A program made the position numbers and the translations under genes. From Phialophora verrucosa (lineage: Eukaryota > Ascomycota > Eurotiomycetes > Chaetothyriales > Herpotrichiellaceae), in assembly GCA_002099365.1 (NCBI GenBank), contig MSED01000004.1, positions 1,178,001 through 1,242,000 on the forward strand: a stretch of DNA of 64,000 nucleotides. The letters run 5' to 3'. Positions 11,940 through 23,189 of the stretch are shown piece by piece. The notes beneath the pieces are model-generated. The model was not told the origin of the DNA. It saw nothing but the letters and a program-made list of their open reading frames with translations, and made no database searches. Numbering within the stretch: position 1 is the stretch's first letter; each line of letters begins with the position of its first letter.

Positions 11940-13382
11940 TTCGGGAGTTCTATTGAGTATGTCGGTGGCTGAGAGTAAAGTTCCCAAGCCGTCCGCGATT
12001 GTTGTCCCCTCAACCTTGCCACGGAAGTGTTGACTGCCTGAAGCCAATATCCGTACTGTTTATTGTAAAACTCGAGGCCAAATGTCCAAGTCGATGTTTC
12101 TTGGAATGGGAGTTCTGGAGCTGTCAGCTTTATTGGTCCCGCAGCTATATCATGCATGCAAGTTCTTGCGACGAGCCCTGAGAGGAAGAAGAGATGCTAG
12201 CAGCTGGGCGAAGGCAAAGAGTATATGGAGCTTACCAGGTGCTATGACCAAGTTGGCACAGCAGGGCGCAACCGTTCTGGACGCGGGGTGTGCGGCAGAA
12301 CGCGAGATCCCTGATTGAGGAATGAGGCTTGACTCGAAAAGAAGACGAGCTGGTCGATCGAGAAGGAGAGCAAGGTTAGTTCTGAAAGCTACTGCAGGTC
12401 GGCGAGCAGAAGCAGCAGTCGAGCACGCGTCCTGAGGCAGCGATTGGGTTGCTGGGGAGGTCGAGGGCGGAATTGGTGAAGTGCAGACTGTGAAGACAGG
12501 GAAGACGTGAGACCAAGGGACGCGTCGGTGGAGATGCGCGAGACGCGACGAAATCTGTCAAACCGAGTCAAATGCCCGCTCTCAAGGGATAGCCTGGACC
12601 TCGCTTTGAAAAAAATGCAATAATCGATCTCGATAATCAGTATCTCTGGTAGGGAATGATGGCGCAAATACTTTGATCAGCTGCTGTCTGTGCCTTCTTG
12701 CAGTGAGTGACGCTTGAACTCGACCTTGGTTGTTGTCAGTGTCAGCTTCAGCCTCGTTCAACACGCGCTTCCCACTGACCGACTTGGCGGCCTGGATGGT
12801 TTCACCGCGCCTCCCGCAATGCCGCTGGGCTCCAATCGACGCCACGCAGGAGTGACGTGATGATGCCGTCTCATTTATCGTTGCCGCTGTGGACTGTGCG
12901 CCAGGTCATCGGCCCGTCTTGCAACGAGAGATAAGGCCGATGCTGAGTCGTGACACTGAGGTGCAGATTGTCTCGCCTCATCGTGGCGGAAGAAGTGATG
13001 ACGTCCAACAACCTTTTGTCGTCGACAAGCACTTCAACTTCCGGCAGGCTCGAGACAGGAGAACAATCACGCTGACACTGAGACCATGATAGCCCCAACA
13101 ATTCTTGGGTTTCCTTGTCATGAGGCAAGGTCGAGGTCGCTGGGACCTTGCTCAACCCCGAGAGCACGTCATCATTGGCCACGGTCCCTAATGGTCTCGT
13201 ATCACACACCTCGAGGCGAAAGGTGCAAGGTCGGCTCGACTGAGAACATCGTGGGTGTGGTAAGAACCATTCAGCCTCTGAACTTTGGCCAGAATGGCAA
13301 CATTTTCGATGCACCCTTCTACTTCGAAACTGCAATCTATGTCTAGGTTTCTAAACGCCACGGCTGAGCAGGCGCAACCGCA
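11940..13382. other. Intergenic region, KEN-box gene promoter and AACS 3' flank
   Basis: About 1.4 kb holding the promoter of the minus-strand KEN/D-box gene and the 3' flank of acetoacetyl-CoA synthetase. Open frames at 12389-12845 and 12871-13335 (-) lack domain features and plausible composition, so I leave them out. Confidence 0.45.
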
Positions 13383-15564
13383 CTACAGTTTCGCCTTCTG
13401 TTCAGCCAGATCCACCAGATTCTCGTCCTTCGCGAACTGGTAATAGTAGTTCAAGCTCTCGGGGTTGAGCAAGGTCCCAGAAGGTTTGATGACTTTGCCA
13501 GAAACGATTTGCTTCACAGGTAACTCGACCTTCTTCAAGTTGACGGTGGTCTGCATAGCGAGCGGGTCAGCACAACATTCCTCGTATCCAGCCTTGCATT
13601 AGAAACGGTGAAAGACTTACCGGAATCTCCTTCGTCTCAAACACAAATTTTGGCACATGTCTAGGGCTCATGGCCTTCCTGATGGCTTCCTTGACCTCCC
13701 TCACAAGCTGCGGCGTAAATTGATGCCCTGGCTTCATGAGCAAGAACAGAATCACCCTTTCGTCCTCGTCCTGCGGTCTTCTCTGTCCCACACAGATACT
13801 ATCACTGATCTGATCCGGAAACTTGGCCTCGATGATACCGTATATCTCGGCGGAACCAAATCTTACACCACTCGGATTCAGCACGCCGTCCGCTCTACCA
13901 AGGAAAATGACCTGCTTGGTGACCGGATGAATCATGATGAAGTCGCCATGTGTCCACACATTGTCAAACCGTGCGAAATAGCTGTCGAAGTACCTTTGCG
14001 GGCCATTCGTCCCCAAAAATGTGATTGGCATCGTCGGGAACGCCTGGTACGCGACCAGTTCTCCCGGGACACCGTCTTCGACCTCGACAGCCTTGTATCG
14101 ATCCTCGACCGTCTGATCGTACACCTTAACTGGCACACCGAGCGACAGACTCTGGCATCCACCCACATAAAGGGGTACGATGGGGTTCCCCGTCCCAAAG
14201 CAAGCCGCAAGGTCTGTTCCGCCCGAGATGTTGTCGAGCTGCACGGAAGGAGGAAATCCTTCGTCGTAAACCCACTCGAACAACTGATCTGAGAGCACCA
14301 TGCCCGTACTTGTGATGACCTTCAACGCGCTTAAATCGGCCACTTTCTTCGGAATAACACCGCCTGTCTGCAATGTCTGCAAGTACCGCGGACTGATGCC
14401 CAAATGCGTGACCTTTTCCTGCCCAACCAACTTGATTAGATTCGTCAGATTCGGCACAAACGGCGATCCATCATAGATGACCATTCGACATCCCGTGATC
14501 AAAGCCTGTACACTGGCCAGATACATGATCCATCCCGTGGTGGTGTACTGCAACTGACTCGACTCGGCGTTGATGCACCGGTGCAGCCGGTACTCCTTGT
14601 GCCCTGACACGATGACGCCGCCGATGGCGTGCACGATACATTTCGGCTGCCCGGTCGTGCCACTCGAGTAAACCACCAAGAATGGATCGGAGAAGTCAGT
14701 ATCTTCAAAGACCAGCTCATCAGACTTTGCTTTGGAGATGAAGTCATCCCACTTCTTTGCCCATGGTACGGCACTGATATCCGCCGGCTGGCCTTGAAAC
14801 CTCACCTGGCTCACGATTCCCTGAAACTCCTCCACACCGTCCATGCCGGCCATGATGTCCTTCATCTTGCCCCTCAGATCAATCTTCTTGCCATTGTATA
14901 TCGCCCAGTCGTCCATAAACAGCCACCGCGGTTTGATCTGCGTAAGTCGGTCCAAGATGCCCTTGACACCCATATCCGTCGAACTGGAACTGAACAGCGC
15001 GCCGAGCGTAGTCGTCGCAAGGAATACGACCAGCGTATCCAAGCACGTACTCGCCACCAACGCCACGCGATCACCTTTCTTCACTCCCCAAGCTCTCATG
15101 GCGTTACTCAGCCGTCCCACCCGCTGCCGTAGCTCCCTCCAGGTGACATGCCTGATCGGCTCGAGAAACGAGCCCTCCCGCACCTCTGTGACGGCAATCT
15201 TGTCATCCGCCTTCGCGGCATCAACGATCCGTTTCCCCGTGGCAATGTCCCCCGAGAACAGGATGTTCTCTGCAAAATTCAGCCGGACGCCCGGAAACCA
15301 CCGCGGAATGCTGTCCATGCGGGCGGACTCGTCGACAACCACGTCGGGGACACTCCCGCGGTACACGATGGGGAAGTAGTCGAAGACGAAGCGCCAGAAC
15401 GCGGAGCGCTGCGTCACCGAGAACTGGTACAAGGCGTCGTAGTTGTCGAAGGTCCGGCCCACGGCCTTTTCCAAGCCGAGCTTGAACTTCCACATATCGG
15501 TCGTCTCCTTATGGGGGTGTTCCCATAATTTGCGCGGGATGGGGTGCTGCTGTGGTTGCGCCAT
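13383..15564 (-). CDS. Acetoacetyl-CoA synthetase
   Basis: Two exons on the minus strand: 13621-15564 and 13383-13550, 703 aa. The 70-nt intron (GTAAGT, acceptor ATGCAG) restores the C-terminus that the unspliced frame would lose; the joined tail reads TTVNLKKVELPVKQIVSGK, matching the acyl-adenylate-enzyme C-terminal lysine region. The protein activates acetoacetate to acetoacetyl-CoA with ATP (EC 6.2.1.16), linking ketone-body or leucine carbon to sterol and lipid synthesis in the cytosol. Evidence includes the N-terminal synthetase cap (FAENILF near 97-103), the phosphate loop YSSGTTGQPK at 299-308, the ISGGTD motif, and length typical of the family. Acetyl-CoA synthetase is the nearest alternative, but the N-terminal region (LWEHP, MWKFK, YDALYQFSV) fits AACS better. 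Confidence 0.93.
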
Positions 15565-16853
15565 GGTTGCTAGGATTGCGGGTCGTCCGTCCTCCGCGAG
15601 AGAGAGAGAGACAAATGAATGCCCTGACTTTACAATTCGAGGGCCTTTTCCTTCCTGAAAAGGGTTATTCCCGCGTTCCGGAATCGCGCGACTAGAACCT
15701 CTCAGATCTGTAGGAGCGACAGGAGCTTCGATCCTGAATCTCGGTGGTTCCGATTATCAGCGCTGCGTAGGTGTCCTGACGGGCTGATTGAGACGTAGGT
15801 ATTGTTGTTGTGTTTGCTTTGACGAGGTTGGTCTAGGACGTGGGTATCACCCTCAAGGAAGCTCCAAGAGAGGGTTCGCGGGAAATCGGACAGCCCCTAG
15901 CTCATGTATACATATGTATGCACGGAGTTATATATGAACGGAGTTATGTGTCGATGTGCATATGTCAGAAAGTAAGTAGAAAAGGAAAAGTCAATATGTG
16001 CATGTATGTATGTATTGGACGCACGAGTATCCAAAATCAGGATTGCCAACCCACCTCGAAGGATCGGATGAGTACAAGTACAAGTGGCCGGTATCACTCG
16101 TGTTATGGTACAATACTCCAAGATCCGGCCGGGCCCCCTCCCCCCGGGATATTCTGCGATGGGCGGGAGGGAACTCTCGAGAAAACCCGGGCTAAGCCTT
16201 TCTGGGCCCGAGCCTCGGTAAAACAAGGCCATGGGGAAGCACTGGTCGCCGTGGTCCCGCAATGTCTGGGACTTAACGACGGAAGAGAAGGGGGCATGGC
16301 GGGGCATTGGTTGATCCATAGATTACCGGCCCCGGCATTAAACGAAAAGCCGCCTTGCATATGCGTGCTGTACGACAATCAATCTACTGTGGTAGGAAAT
16401 ATGTGGAATACCGAGGCGGCATTGTTTAAAAAGGTGCAGGGGGTGGTCTGGCCTGGCATTGTGGTGGCACTTCTCGCCGAGCTTCAGGCGGTGATGGGTG
16501 AAGAGATGGGAAAGGCAAACTTCCGCTACCTACCCCAGAGGAAGTGGTCGCTTCCGAAAGTTGCAACTTTCTTGCCTGGCAAGGAATATCAAGGCTGCAT
16601 TCTCCGTTCGGATCCGGCTAACGGAGTTCACCATGCTCGACCGTCTTGTGCCGGTTCTGTTTGGCCGAGAAAGAGGGACTGCGTGTTTGATACTGTAGAT
16701 GGAACCGCATAGCTGACTTCAACACGATGCCAGCCGTTGCAGTTCGTTCACTAAGGATACGTCCTATAAGCCTCTGAGTGACCCAAATCGCGACCCTAGC
16801 ACACTTTCCAAGACCATGTTGTTTCCGGTGTTTCCAGCACTGTTCTTTATCTC
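15565..16853. other. Intergenic region upstream of AACS
   Basis: Contains the AACS promoter on the minus strand, with a purine run gagagagaga near 15600, and the 3' flank of the small membrane-protein gene. A 290-codon frame at 15840-16712 (+) starts at GTG and encodes a Cys/Met-rich low-complexity stretch from ATGTATGT-type repeats (about 15900-16020). It does not look like protein. Confidence 0.45.
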
Positions 16854-17522
16854 TTAGCTCAGAATTCGCCGCTGCTTGCCCCTCGATGCTCGTTTGCTTT
16901 TTGACCGGATCTCCTCAATCAACTTTGCGGGCTCTTGATAATCTGTACTCGTATCGCGCTTATGATTTAAGAGTGGTGGAACTTCTAGAGTTAAAGCAGA
17001 AGCTACCGCACTCTGGGAAACGGGTTTCGTTGCTGGTTGCTGCTCCAAGCGATTCCCGTCGCAACCTGTGACAGAGCGGACAGCCCATCTCTTCAACTCG
17101 GCCATGGTGACGGGCATCATGATAGATGAGCTTTTTCTGCTTCTGCTCAATTTCATCATCTTGTGATGTGCGTACTGCTTTTGCTCTCGACCTGCGAAGG
17201 CAGCAACAGCCATCAGATTTGCTGTCCGCCGTTCGATAATGTCGTCCTCCTGGTCTGCAAGCGTTGAAACGGATCGATTTTGTGCTTGTCCTATCCATTC
17301 GATGTCGGCGGCCGCCTTCTTTTGAATGAGCTTCCGATTGCGCCGTCGTTTGCAACACTTGACTACGAGGCATCCGATCAAAACCGAGAGGATGGCGAGT
17401 CCGGTAATCCCACCGATAACAATGAGGAGGAGCCAAATGGTGGGCTCCTGACCATCATGGGGTATAATAGTGACGCGCGCTTGCAGAAGCGTTTCTGCCC
17501 GATCGCGTGATGTAGGAGGCAT
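16854..17522 (-). CDS. Small single-pass membrane protein, function unknown
   Basis: Uninterrupted 222-codon frame starting with ATG at 17522. A short N-terminal region precedes one strong hydrophobic segment (residues about 29-54, IWLLLIVIGG followed by GLAILSVLIG). That segment is followed at once by CCKRRRNRK, a positive-inside signature that predicts a cytoplasmic C-terminal tail of about 165 residues. The tail is basic and Ser-rich (KRASRGKQRR near the end) and has no catalytic motif. No signal peptide cleavage site is obvious; it may be a signal-anchor protein. No family recognised. Support is the ATG start, length, composition and membrane topology only. Confidence 0.55.
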   Translation of the reverse strand: MPPTSRDRAETLLQARVTIIPHDGQEPTIWLLLIVIGGITGLAILSVLIGCLVVKCCKRRRNRKLIQKKAAADIEWIGQAQNRSVSTLADQEDDIIERRTANLMAVAAFAGREQKQYAHHKMMKLSRSRKSSSIMMPVTMAELKRWAVRSVTGCDGNRLEQQPATKPVSQSAVASALTLEVPPLLNHKRDTSTDYQEPAKLIEEIRSKSKRASRGKQRRILS

Positions 17523-17934
17523 GACGATGCGGAAGCGGTCGGGATACTGTAGTGATAAGGCGAGGGCTAATAAAGAGCGAAGTTCTCCCCGGCAGTATCA
17601 AACCAAAAAAGATCAGCAATGTCGCTTAAAAGAAGCGATAGAAGAATAAAGCTCAGTGGCAAAGGAGCACCCAGGCTGGAGAGTGAAAGACAAGCTGAAG
17701 CCCTTTCACAGTCGAGACGGATGGTTGTTCTTGCCTCACAAGACCTTTCATAACCAATCGTCGCTCTTGACATTCTTGACTTTTGTCTGACTTGCTGCCG
17801 CGGCAGATGGCGGTCCTCAGCTTCGAAAATATGTACATTGCCGCTCGAATTGTCGACGGCGCACTTTCCCCGGTACCCATTGCATGGCAAATTTTGGCGT
17901 CTCTCAAGTGTATTCTTGACTGAAGCGAAAATCT
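17523..17934. other. Intergenic region between minus-strand genes
   Basis: About 410 bp holding the promoter of the small membrane protein and the 3' flank of MIM1. An open frame on the minus strand covers part of it as read-through of the MIM1 last exon. Nothing else seen. Confidence 0.5.
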
Positions 17935-18413
17935 CTATTCCAATGAAGCGGCATCTTCCACCCCGGCATTCAGGGTGCTGTTTCTTCTCCTCCTTTCGAT
18001 GGAATCCTCTCTCATCTCGACACCAGGACCGACGGGGCGAGATGACCGATGCCGTGGCCATATCTACCAAGGGCACAATTAGTTACATAACCCTCGCTAA
18101 AGCGGATTGATCTCACATTTGTCGAATTCCAACCTAACCTGAAAGCAAACTCGTGCGCCAGAAGTTCACCAAAACCCAGCATCATGCCGTTGACGAAAGG
18201 CAGTATAAGATTTATAGCAGCTCCCCTTAATATTGACCATACCGTCGGAGGCTGATATATTATGACGGGCCGAGCGCCATTGTTGTCTGATGATTGGGGC
18301 GGTGAAGAGGATGGAGGCGAGAGTGACGAGTAGGCTTCGGAGTCGGAAGGGATGGTCAATTGGGAGCCCGAAAGGTCTTGGGGAGGCGAAGGCGACTGAT
18401 CCGCTCGAGACAT
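17935..18413 (-). CDS. MIM1: Mitochondrial outer-membrane import protein MIM1/TOM13
   Basis: Two exons on the minus strand: 18117-18413 and 17935-18063, 141 aa. The 53-nt intron starts GTGAGA, contains TAACTAAT, and ends TTGGTAG. MIM1 forms the outer-membrane complex that inserts alpha-helical outer-membrane proteins and helps TOM assembly. The diagnostic segment is present around residues 60-95: WSILRGAAINLILPFVNG, then MMLGFGELLAHEFAFRLGW. After splicing the tail reads SRPVGPGVE..., as in other fungal TOM13 proteins; the unspliced frame would give an unrelated tail. The N-terminus is Ser/Pro-rich. The frame extends upstream to a TTG at 18470, but the first ATG is at 18413. It is divergent from the UBX gene with about 560 bp between starts. 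Confidence 0.88.
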
Positions 18414-18976
18414 GGTGGACGAAGAGTGAGGGTTTCGAGGGCGAGCTAATGGTGAAATGATGGGGAGCAATCACGAAGACCTCATTCGGGTATTCATTCT
18501 TCCTCAAAGGAATGACATGAACTGAGAGTGACGTGTCTACACGTTTTGAGACTCCTCCCGCAGCTAGAGACAGTAGTTGGGATATGATAGTATTTGGTCT
18601 CTCCGGCCTAGAAGTGATGATTTGGAGCTTTTAGTGAATGCGGATGTCTCAAAAAGATGCCCAGGCACGAGATTCATCCGCCAGCAAATCAAAATGACGG
18701 AGGCTCGCCAAAGCTACAGTACCACCAAATTAGGCACGCCTAATTCGATGGTGAAAGTGCGCAGAGGGTTGGAGATGATGTGACGTACTTTCGTGACTGC
18801 CTCACGCACGCCTCTTTCTGTTGCTCACTTGTTCTTATTTGAGGCGATTTTACGTCTCTCCCACTTGCGACACAACTTGCTCAACTTTACCTCATTCATT
18901 TTACACACTGGTTCTCTTCCAAAAGCCTCTCGATCGGCGTTCGTACCTCGTGGTCCTCCTTACAAATCCGCCCCTC
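18414..18976. promoter_or_regulatory. Bidirectional promoter region, MIM1 / UBX gene
   Basis: About 560 bp between the divergent starts of MIM1 (-) and the UBX adaptor (+). A CT-rich stretch (about 18800-18960) precedes the UBX ATG, a common fungal promoter/leader feature. No specific operator was identified. The promoter role is inferred from gene orientation. Confidence 0.5.
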
Positions 18977-20269
18977 ATGGCGAATTCTAATGCCGCAGAG
19001 CAAGATGCTCTGGCTGCACAGTTCAGTCAAATTACAGGAACACCTCTCCGACAGGTCAGGGGCAATTGTGTTACTACTTGTGTTCATTTTCTAACAACGC
19101 TCTAGGCTCAGCAATTTATGACCGCAAGCGACTGGGACTTGGAGACGGCAGTCGCCAATTACTACGCCGCTCAAGAAGACCACATCGAAGAGAATCAAGA
19201 CGATTCAGACTATGTCGACGAAGACGATCCAGTACCGTCACATCCAGCTCAAGCAGCGTCCACTCTGCCCGCTCATGGCGCCGGTCGAAGATTAGGAGAC
19301 GGTCCTGCGGATTCTCAGCCAGCCCCTCCCGTTCCTACATCTAGCTCAAGTTCCTCCCGGCCTAGACCTCAACCTAGCACACAGAAGAAGTTTGCCACCC
19401 TTGGTGATGTCTCTGCAGGTAATGGAAATGGCGACAACTCGGACGACGATGACAAACAAGATCTCTTTGCTGGCGGGGAAAAGTCAGGCCTGGCAGTGCA
19501 GAATCCTGACGATTTGAGGAAGAGGATCCTGGAGAAAGCTCAAAAACGTGGCCCTGTTCCCAAGGATGATGCGCCCAAGAAGTCACACTTCACTGGCTCG
19601 GCTCGCACTCTTGGAGGCGACGACGCACCGTCACGCGAAATACCTGCTGCACCACAACCGCGGGGTAGGGCCGAGCGCGTGGAGCGAGTGTTGCACTTCT
19701 GGCAGGACGGCTTCAGCATTGATGACGGAGATTTGTACAGGTTCGACGATCCCAGGAACGCTGAGATTCTGAATTCGATCCGACAGGGACGCGCGCCACT
19801 GAATATCATGAATGTACAGCCTGGTCAGGAAGTTGACGTGGAGATAAAGCAACACGACGAGAAGTATGTCAAGGCTAAGAAGAAGTACAAGCCCTTTGGA
19901 GGATCTGGTCAGCGGTTAGGCAGCCCCACTCCTGGTGTGTCTTCAATGCCTGGAGCTTTTACGCCGGAGACTTCAGCGCCAGCGCCTGCGTCGGCTGTGG
20001 CAGCTCCACCTACGACCGAGGTTGACGAATCGAAGCCAACGGTCACATTGAGAATCAGCTTGGGTTCCGGTACACGGCTGACCTCTCGCTTCAACACGGA
20101 TCAGACCATTGGGGACGTCTACGATTTCGTACGCCGAGCTGGGCCTGGCGGCAGAGAATTTGTGTTGCAGACCACATTCCCCACTACCGACCTTACGGAC
20201 AAGACCAAAGTGCTCGGGGAGATGGCAGATTTCAAGCGGGGAGGTGCTGTTGTCCAGCGGTACATCTGA
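18977..20269 (+). CDS. SHP1: p47/Shp1-type UBX domain cofactor of Cdc48
   Basis: Two exons: 18977-19054 and 19106-20269, 413 aa. The 51-nt intron (GTCAGG donor, CTAAC, TCTAG acceptor) lies inside the N-terminal UBA-like domain; joined, it reads LAAQFSQITGTPLRQAQQF...DWDLETAVANYY. The family delivers Cdc48/p97 to ubiquitinated or membrane-fusion substrates. Domains in order: UBA (1-47), a long acidic/Pro-Ser linker, SEP domain (about 219-275, VLHFWQDGFSIDDG), an SHP-type Cdc48-binding motif (FGGSGQRLG, about 290-298), then a C-terminal UBX domain (about 336-413, ending VVQRYI). Length and order match S. cerevisiae Shp1 and animal p47. Confidence 0.93.
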
Positions 20270-20620
20270 TAGGCAGGGTCCGCACAACCAGGCGTTCCGG
20301 CATGAACAGAGGTCTGGGCCGCTGATAGAGCTGGACTTTCATGTTAAAAGATTTTTTGGCGGCTTCGTCATAAGATGAATAGCGTGATCATGACTGGAGC
20401 TTGATCAAGAGCTTCCATCATAAGAATAGAAATCGAACTTCTTGAAACCAGACCTCTTTCTTCCCTTGGCCCCTGCTTTTGTAGCCTCGCTCGCCAATGC
20501 CAGGAAACGAGATTTTCGGCGCACCTTCCCCCATTGCGCGATGCTCGCGACTTTTGGACCAAGTCGAAGTTGTGACAGAGCATTCAACACGCGATGATCT
20601 GAGAGCCGGGGACGCCCAGC
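20270..20620. other. Intergenic region between UBX gene and OXA1-family gene
   Basis: About 350 bp between two plus-strand genes. It holds the UBX 3' flank and the promoter of the insertase gene. Nothing distinctive seen. Confidence 0.5.
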
Positions 20621-22249
20621 ATGTCGATGTCTACGGGGTTGAGGTTGACCAGCCGAAGAATACAGAACGGTCAGAGGAATTTTGTCGTCGCATCCAGAGA
20701 TGCACGATACGTATGCTCCTCGCTCCTGCCAGTCCCTCGCAATGGAAAGGAAACTGACCGTGCACAGTTCTCACACCACACCTCGATATCCCGGCCGGCA
20801 CAGAGACCGGTGCTCCATGGAAGTCGATTGAGGGCAATACAACAGACCCGGTCACTGTCTTTGTTCGGCTGGGGTTCCAATAAGACGGGCGATCAATTGC
20901 CCAAAGCTCAGTCTCCATCCACTTCGCCCTCACAAACGGTAGACGGCACTGCCTCACAACCGAGCGTCGAGCCCATACGGACAGTCAAGGCCTCACATTC
21001 CACAGCGGACAGCCCCGATATCACTGGCGGTAGCACCGTCGAGCCTGATGCTCTCCAAAATCTCGAGGCTGCGGTGCTGCAGTCTCAGAACACGTCAGGT
21101 GCAGCGGCCGCCAGTGACACTACGGACCTTGCTTCGATCCCGGAAGGCATTGGATACTTGAAAGATGTCTGTGGTCTTGATTTCGGCTGGGGGCCCACGT
21201 CGCTCATGCAATTTCTTCTCGAACACATCCACATCACCGCGGGATTGTCCTGGTCCGCGTCAATAATAGCAGTTGTCTTCTTGCTCCGAGCCTCTATCTA
21301 TCCTTTTGCAGTCACCGCATCCGATATGACAGCCAGATTTCAGGAGATGAGCCCGTTGATCAAACAGATACAGGCCAGAAGTCAGGACGCTCTGAACAAC
21401 AACGACCGAACAGGAGTCCTCGAAGCGCAGATGCAAATGAGAGAGTTGAAGAAAGAAGGCAATTTCGCCTTTAACAAGATGTTCCGGCCCTTGCTGCTCC
21501 AATTCCCCTTGGGTTACGGAGCATGGAATCTTCTGAGGTCTTGCTCCAACGTCCCTGTTCCCGGATTCGAAACCGAGCACTGGCTATGGATAAGCAATTT
21601 AACCGTTGGGGATCCCTATTATGTGTTACCCTTCATCACGGCCGCAATGACTTGGGTCAATGTCACGACCTCTGCAAAGACTCAAAGTGCGCAGGCAGAA
21701 ATGCCCGGAATGGCTCTGATCCGGAATGCCTTTCCTGTGATTACTGGTGTCTTCATGCTGTTCCAGCCGGCTGCAGTGCAAATCTATTTTCTTTGCAACG
21801 GCCTTTTCACTCAGATTCAAGTTACATCTTTGCAAAATCCGACATGGAGAAGGATACTCAAACTGCATCCTCTTCCCAACCAAAGCCCTAAGACGGAGGG
21901 CATTCCTTCCTCTCGCATGAACATCTCTCCCAGAGTGATCAACACCACTGGCAGGGTCACAACGACTTCATCCTCCGCTCCACAACCAGCCCCATCTTCA
22001 GCTCAAGCAACAGATCGTAGCTTCATCGACAGAGGCGTGGATTCCATCAAATCCGCGAGTCAACAGACGTGGCGGAAAGCCATGGGTTCTACAAAGGAAA
22101 AGGCCGAGCAGAAAGCCCAGGAACGGAAACGGCAAGCACAGAAAGAAGCCGCTGCTCGCTATGAAGCTCAGCGAAGGCAAGATCTAGAAAATATCCGCGC
22201 TTACCGGAATGCTGCTCAGGGCGGACGTGACGGCAGTGGGAACCAATAG
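20621..22249 (+). CDS. OXA1: OXA1/YidC-family mitochondrial membrane insertase
   Basis: Open frame of 542 codons from ATG 20621. It inserts mitochondrially made and some imported proteins into the inner membrane. An Arg/Ser-rich N-terminus (TSRRIQNGQRNF, RLRAIQQTRSLSLFGWG) is a typical presequence. The YidC/Oxa1 core spans about residues 190-430: hydrophobic segments around SWSASIIAVVFLLRASIYPF, the matrix loop with MREL, FRPLLLQFPLG, and ITGVFMLFQPAAVQIYF. The C-terminal tail is long, basic and Lys/Glu/Gln-rich (KEKAEQKAQERKRQAQKE), as expected for ribosome binding in Oxa1 rather than the shorter Cox18. A frame-preserving 57-nt candidate intron (20711-20767; GTATGC donor, AACTGAC, GTGCACAG acceptor) lies in the presequence. 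If spliced the product is 523 aa. Confidence 0.9.
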   Translation: MSMSTGLRLTSRRIQNGQRNFVVASRDARYVCSSLLPVPRNGKETDRAQFSHHTSISRPAQRPVLHGSRLRAIQQTRSLSLFGWGSNKTGDQLPKAQSPSTSPSQTVDGTASQPSVEPIRTVKASHSTADSPDITGGSTVEPDALQNLEAAVLQSQNTSGAAAASDTTDLASIPEGIGYLKDVCGLDFGWGPTSLMQFLLEHIHITAGLSWSASIIAVVFLLRASIYPFAVTASDMTARFQEMSPLIKQIQARSQDALNNNDRTGVLEAQMQMRELKKEGNFAFNKMFRPLLLQFPLGYGAWNLLRSCSNVPVPGFETEHWLWISNLTVGDPYYVLPFITAAMTWVNVTTSAKTQSAQAEMPGMALIRNAFPVITGVFMLFQPAAVQIYFLCNGLFTQIQVTSLQNPTWRRILKLHPLPNQSPKTEGIPSSRMNISPRVINTTGRVTTTSSSAPQPAPSSAQATDRSFIDRGVDSIKSASQQTWRKAMGSTKEKAEQKAQERKRQAQKEAAARYEAQRRQDLENIRAYRNAAQGGRDGSGNQ

Positions 22250-23189
22250 CCTGTCAGGATTGCTCTCGTGAGCATTGCGAATCCTGTTACAGACGGAATC
22301 TCCTGTAAAACGATTCTGTTGTGGCTTTTGTGCTGTCCTCCAGGTAGTCTGCGACTAGCCTGTACCAGGCAGCGCGTGGTCGAGTCACATCACCGGAGAG
22401 AAAAAGATGCCGCCACACTTCCTTGCGGACGGGGACTGATCAATTGGTGTCACGATGTTCAACGTCGTGCAAGGATTTGTACAGAATCACAGGAGTGGTC
22501 TCCAGGAAAAGCAAGACTGCGATATTACTTCGCCGCGCCAAAATCGTCCCGGTCTCGTCAACGTGTGTAAACAGGAAACAGTAGTGGTTCACGGTCCAAC
22601 GACTCTTGCATCCTACGTCCCACCTCCACTTCCATGTACTGTACAATAGGCATTGAAAATACCTTTGTATAAATAGATTTGAGGACGACCAAGCTGAGTC
22701 AGTTCGATTGTGGTCTAAAGCTTCCCATAGCCTTCTCATTAGAATCAAAGTCTGCTCCATATTGTTGCCCGAGGGAAAGATTAGTAAGTGAGTTGGTCTC
22801 TGATATGACTTGCGAGGAATGAAATGGAGCAAGCAGAAAGAGGCGGCCGTGTCGCGTGGCGTGGCGTCCTGTATACGGGTTGAGACGAGCTTGAGTTGAA
22901 TAAGTTGTTTTGGCTACTTGGATTTAGATTTGGAGACAGTGTTAAGATCATTAGATCCCAGGAGGTCGACTGTTCTGTTGGATGAATTCAGGGAGACGCG
23001 CATCCGACTGTACTTGTACGAGTGAGCACGGGATTGTTCGTAACACATGCGAATACTGAATACTGAATACTGAATATGGAACGCCCTGCCATGCCATGCC
23101 TTGCCCTGTGATACGATATTGGAGCAGCCTTCTCAGTCCTCATTCTCTCATTCCGGCGACACTGTGACCGTGACAGTTAAAGCCAACTC
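22250..23189. other. Intergenic region between convergent genes
   Basis: 3' flanks of the OXA1-family gene (+) and the ThDP enzyme (-). A TATAAATAG sequence at about 22668-22676 has no gene after it on the + strand. Three tandem copies of GAATACT lie at 23051-23071. A 130-codon minus-strand frame at 22440-22832 lacks family features and was not accepted. Confidence 0.45.

Noticed and set aside
12871..13335. 154-codon open frame (-)
   Set aside because: No domain, overlaps frames on the opposite strand, and is probably intergenic.
15840..16712. 290-codon open frame (+)
   Set aside because: GTG start, low-complexity Met/Cys/Tyr stretch from ATGTATGT repeats, no family features.
22440..22832. 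130-codon open frame (-)
   Set aside because: Lies between convergent genes, has no domain, and its composition is unlike neighbouring proteins.
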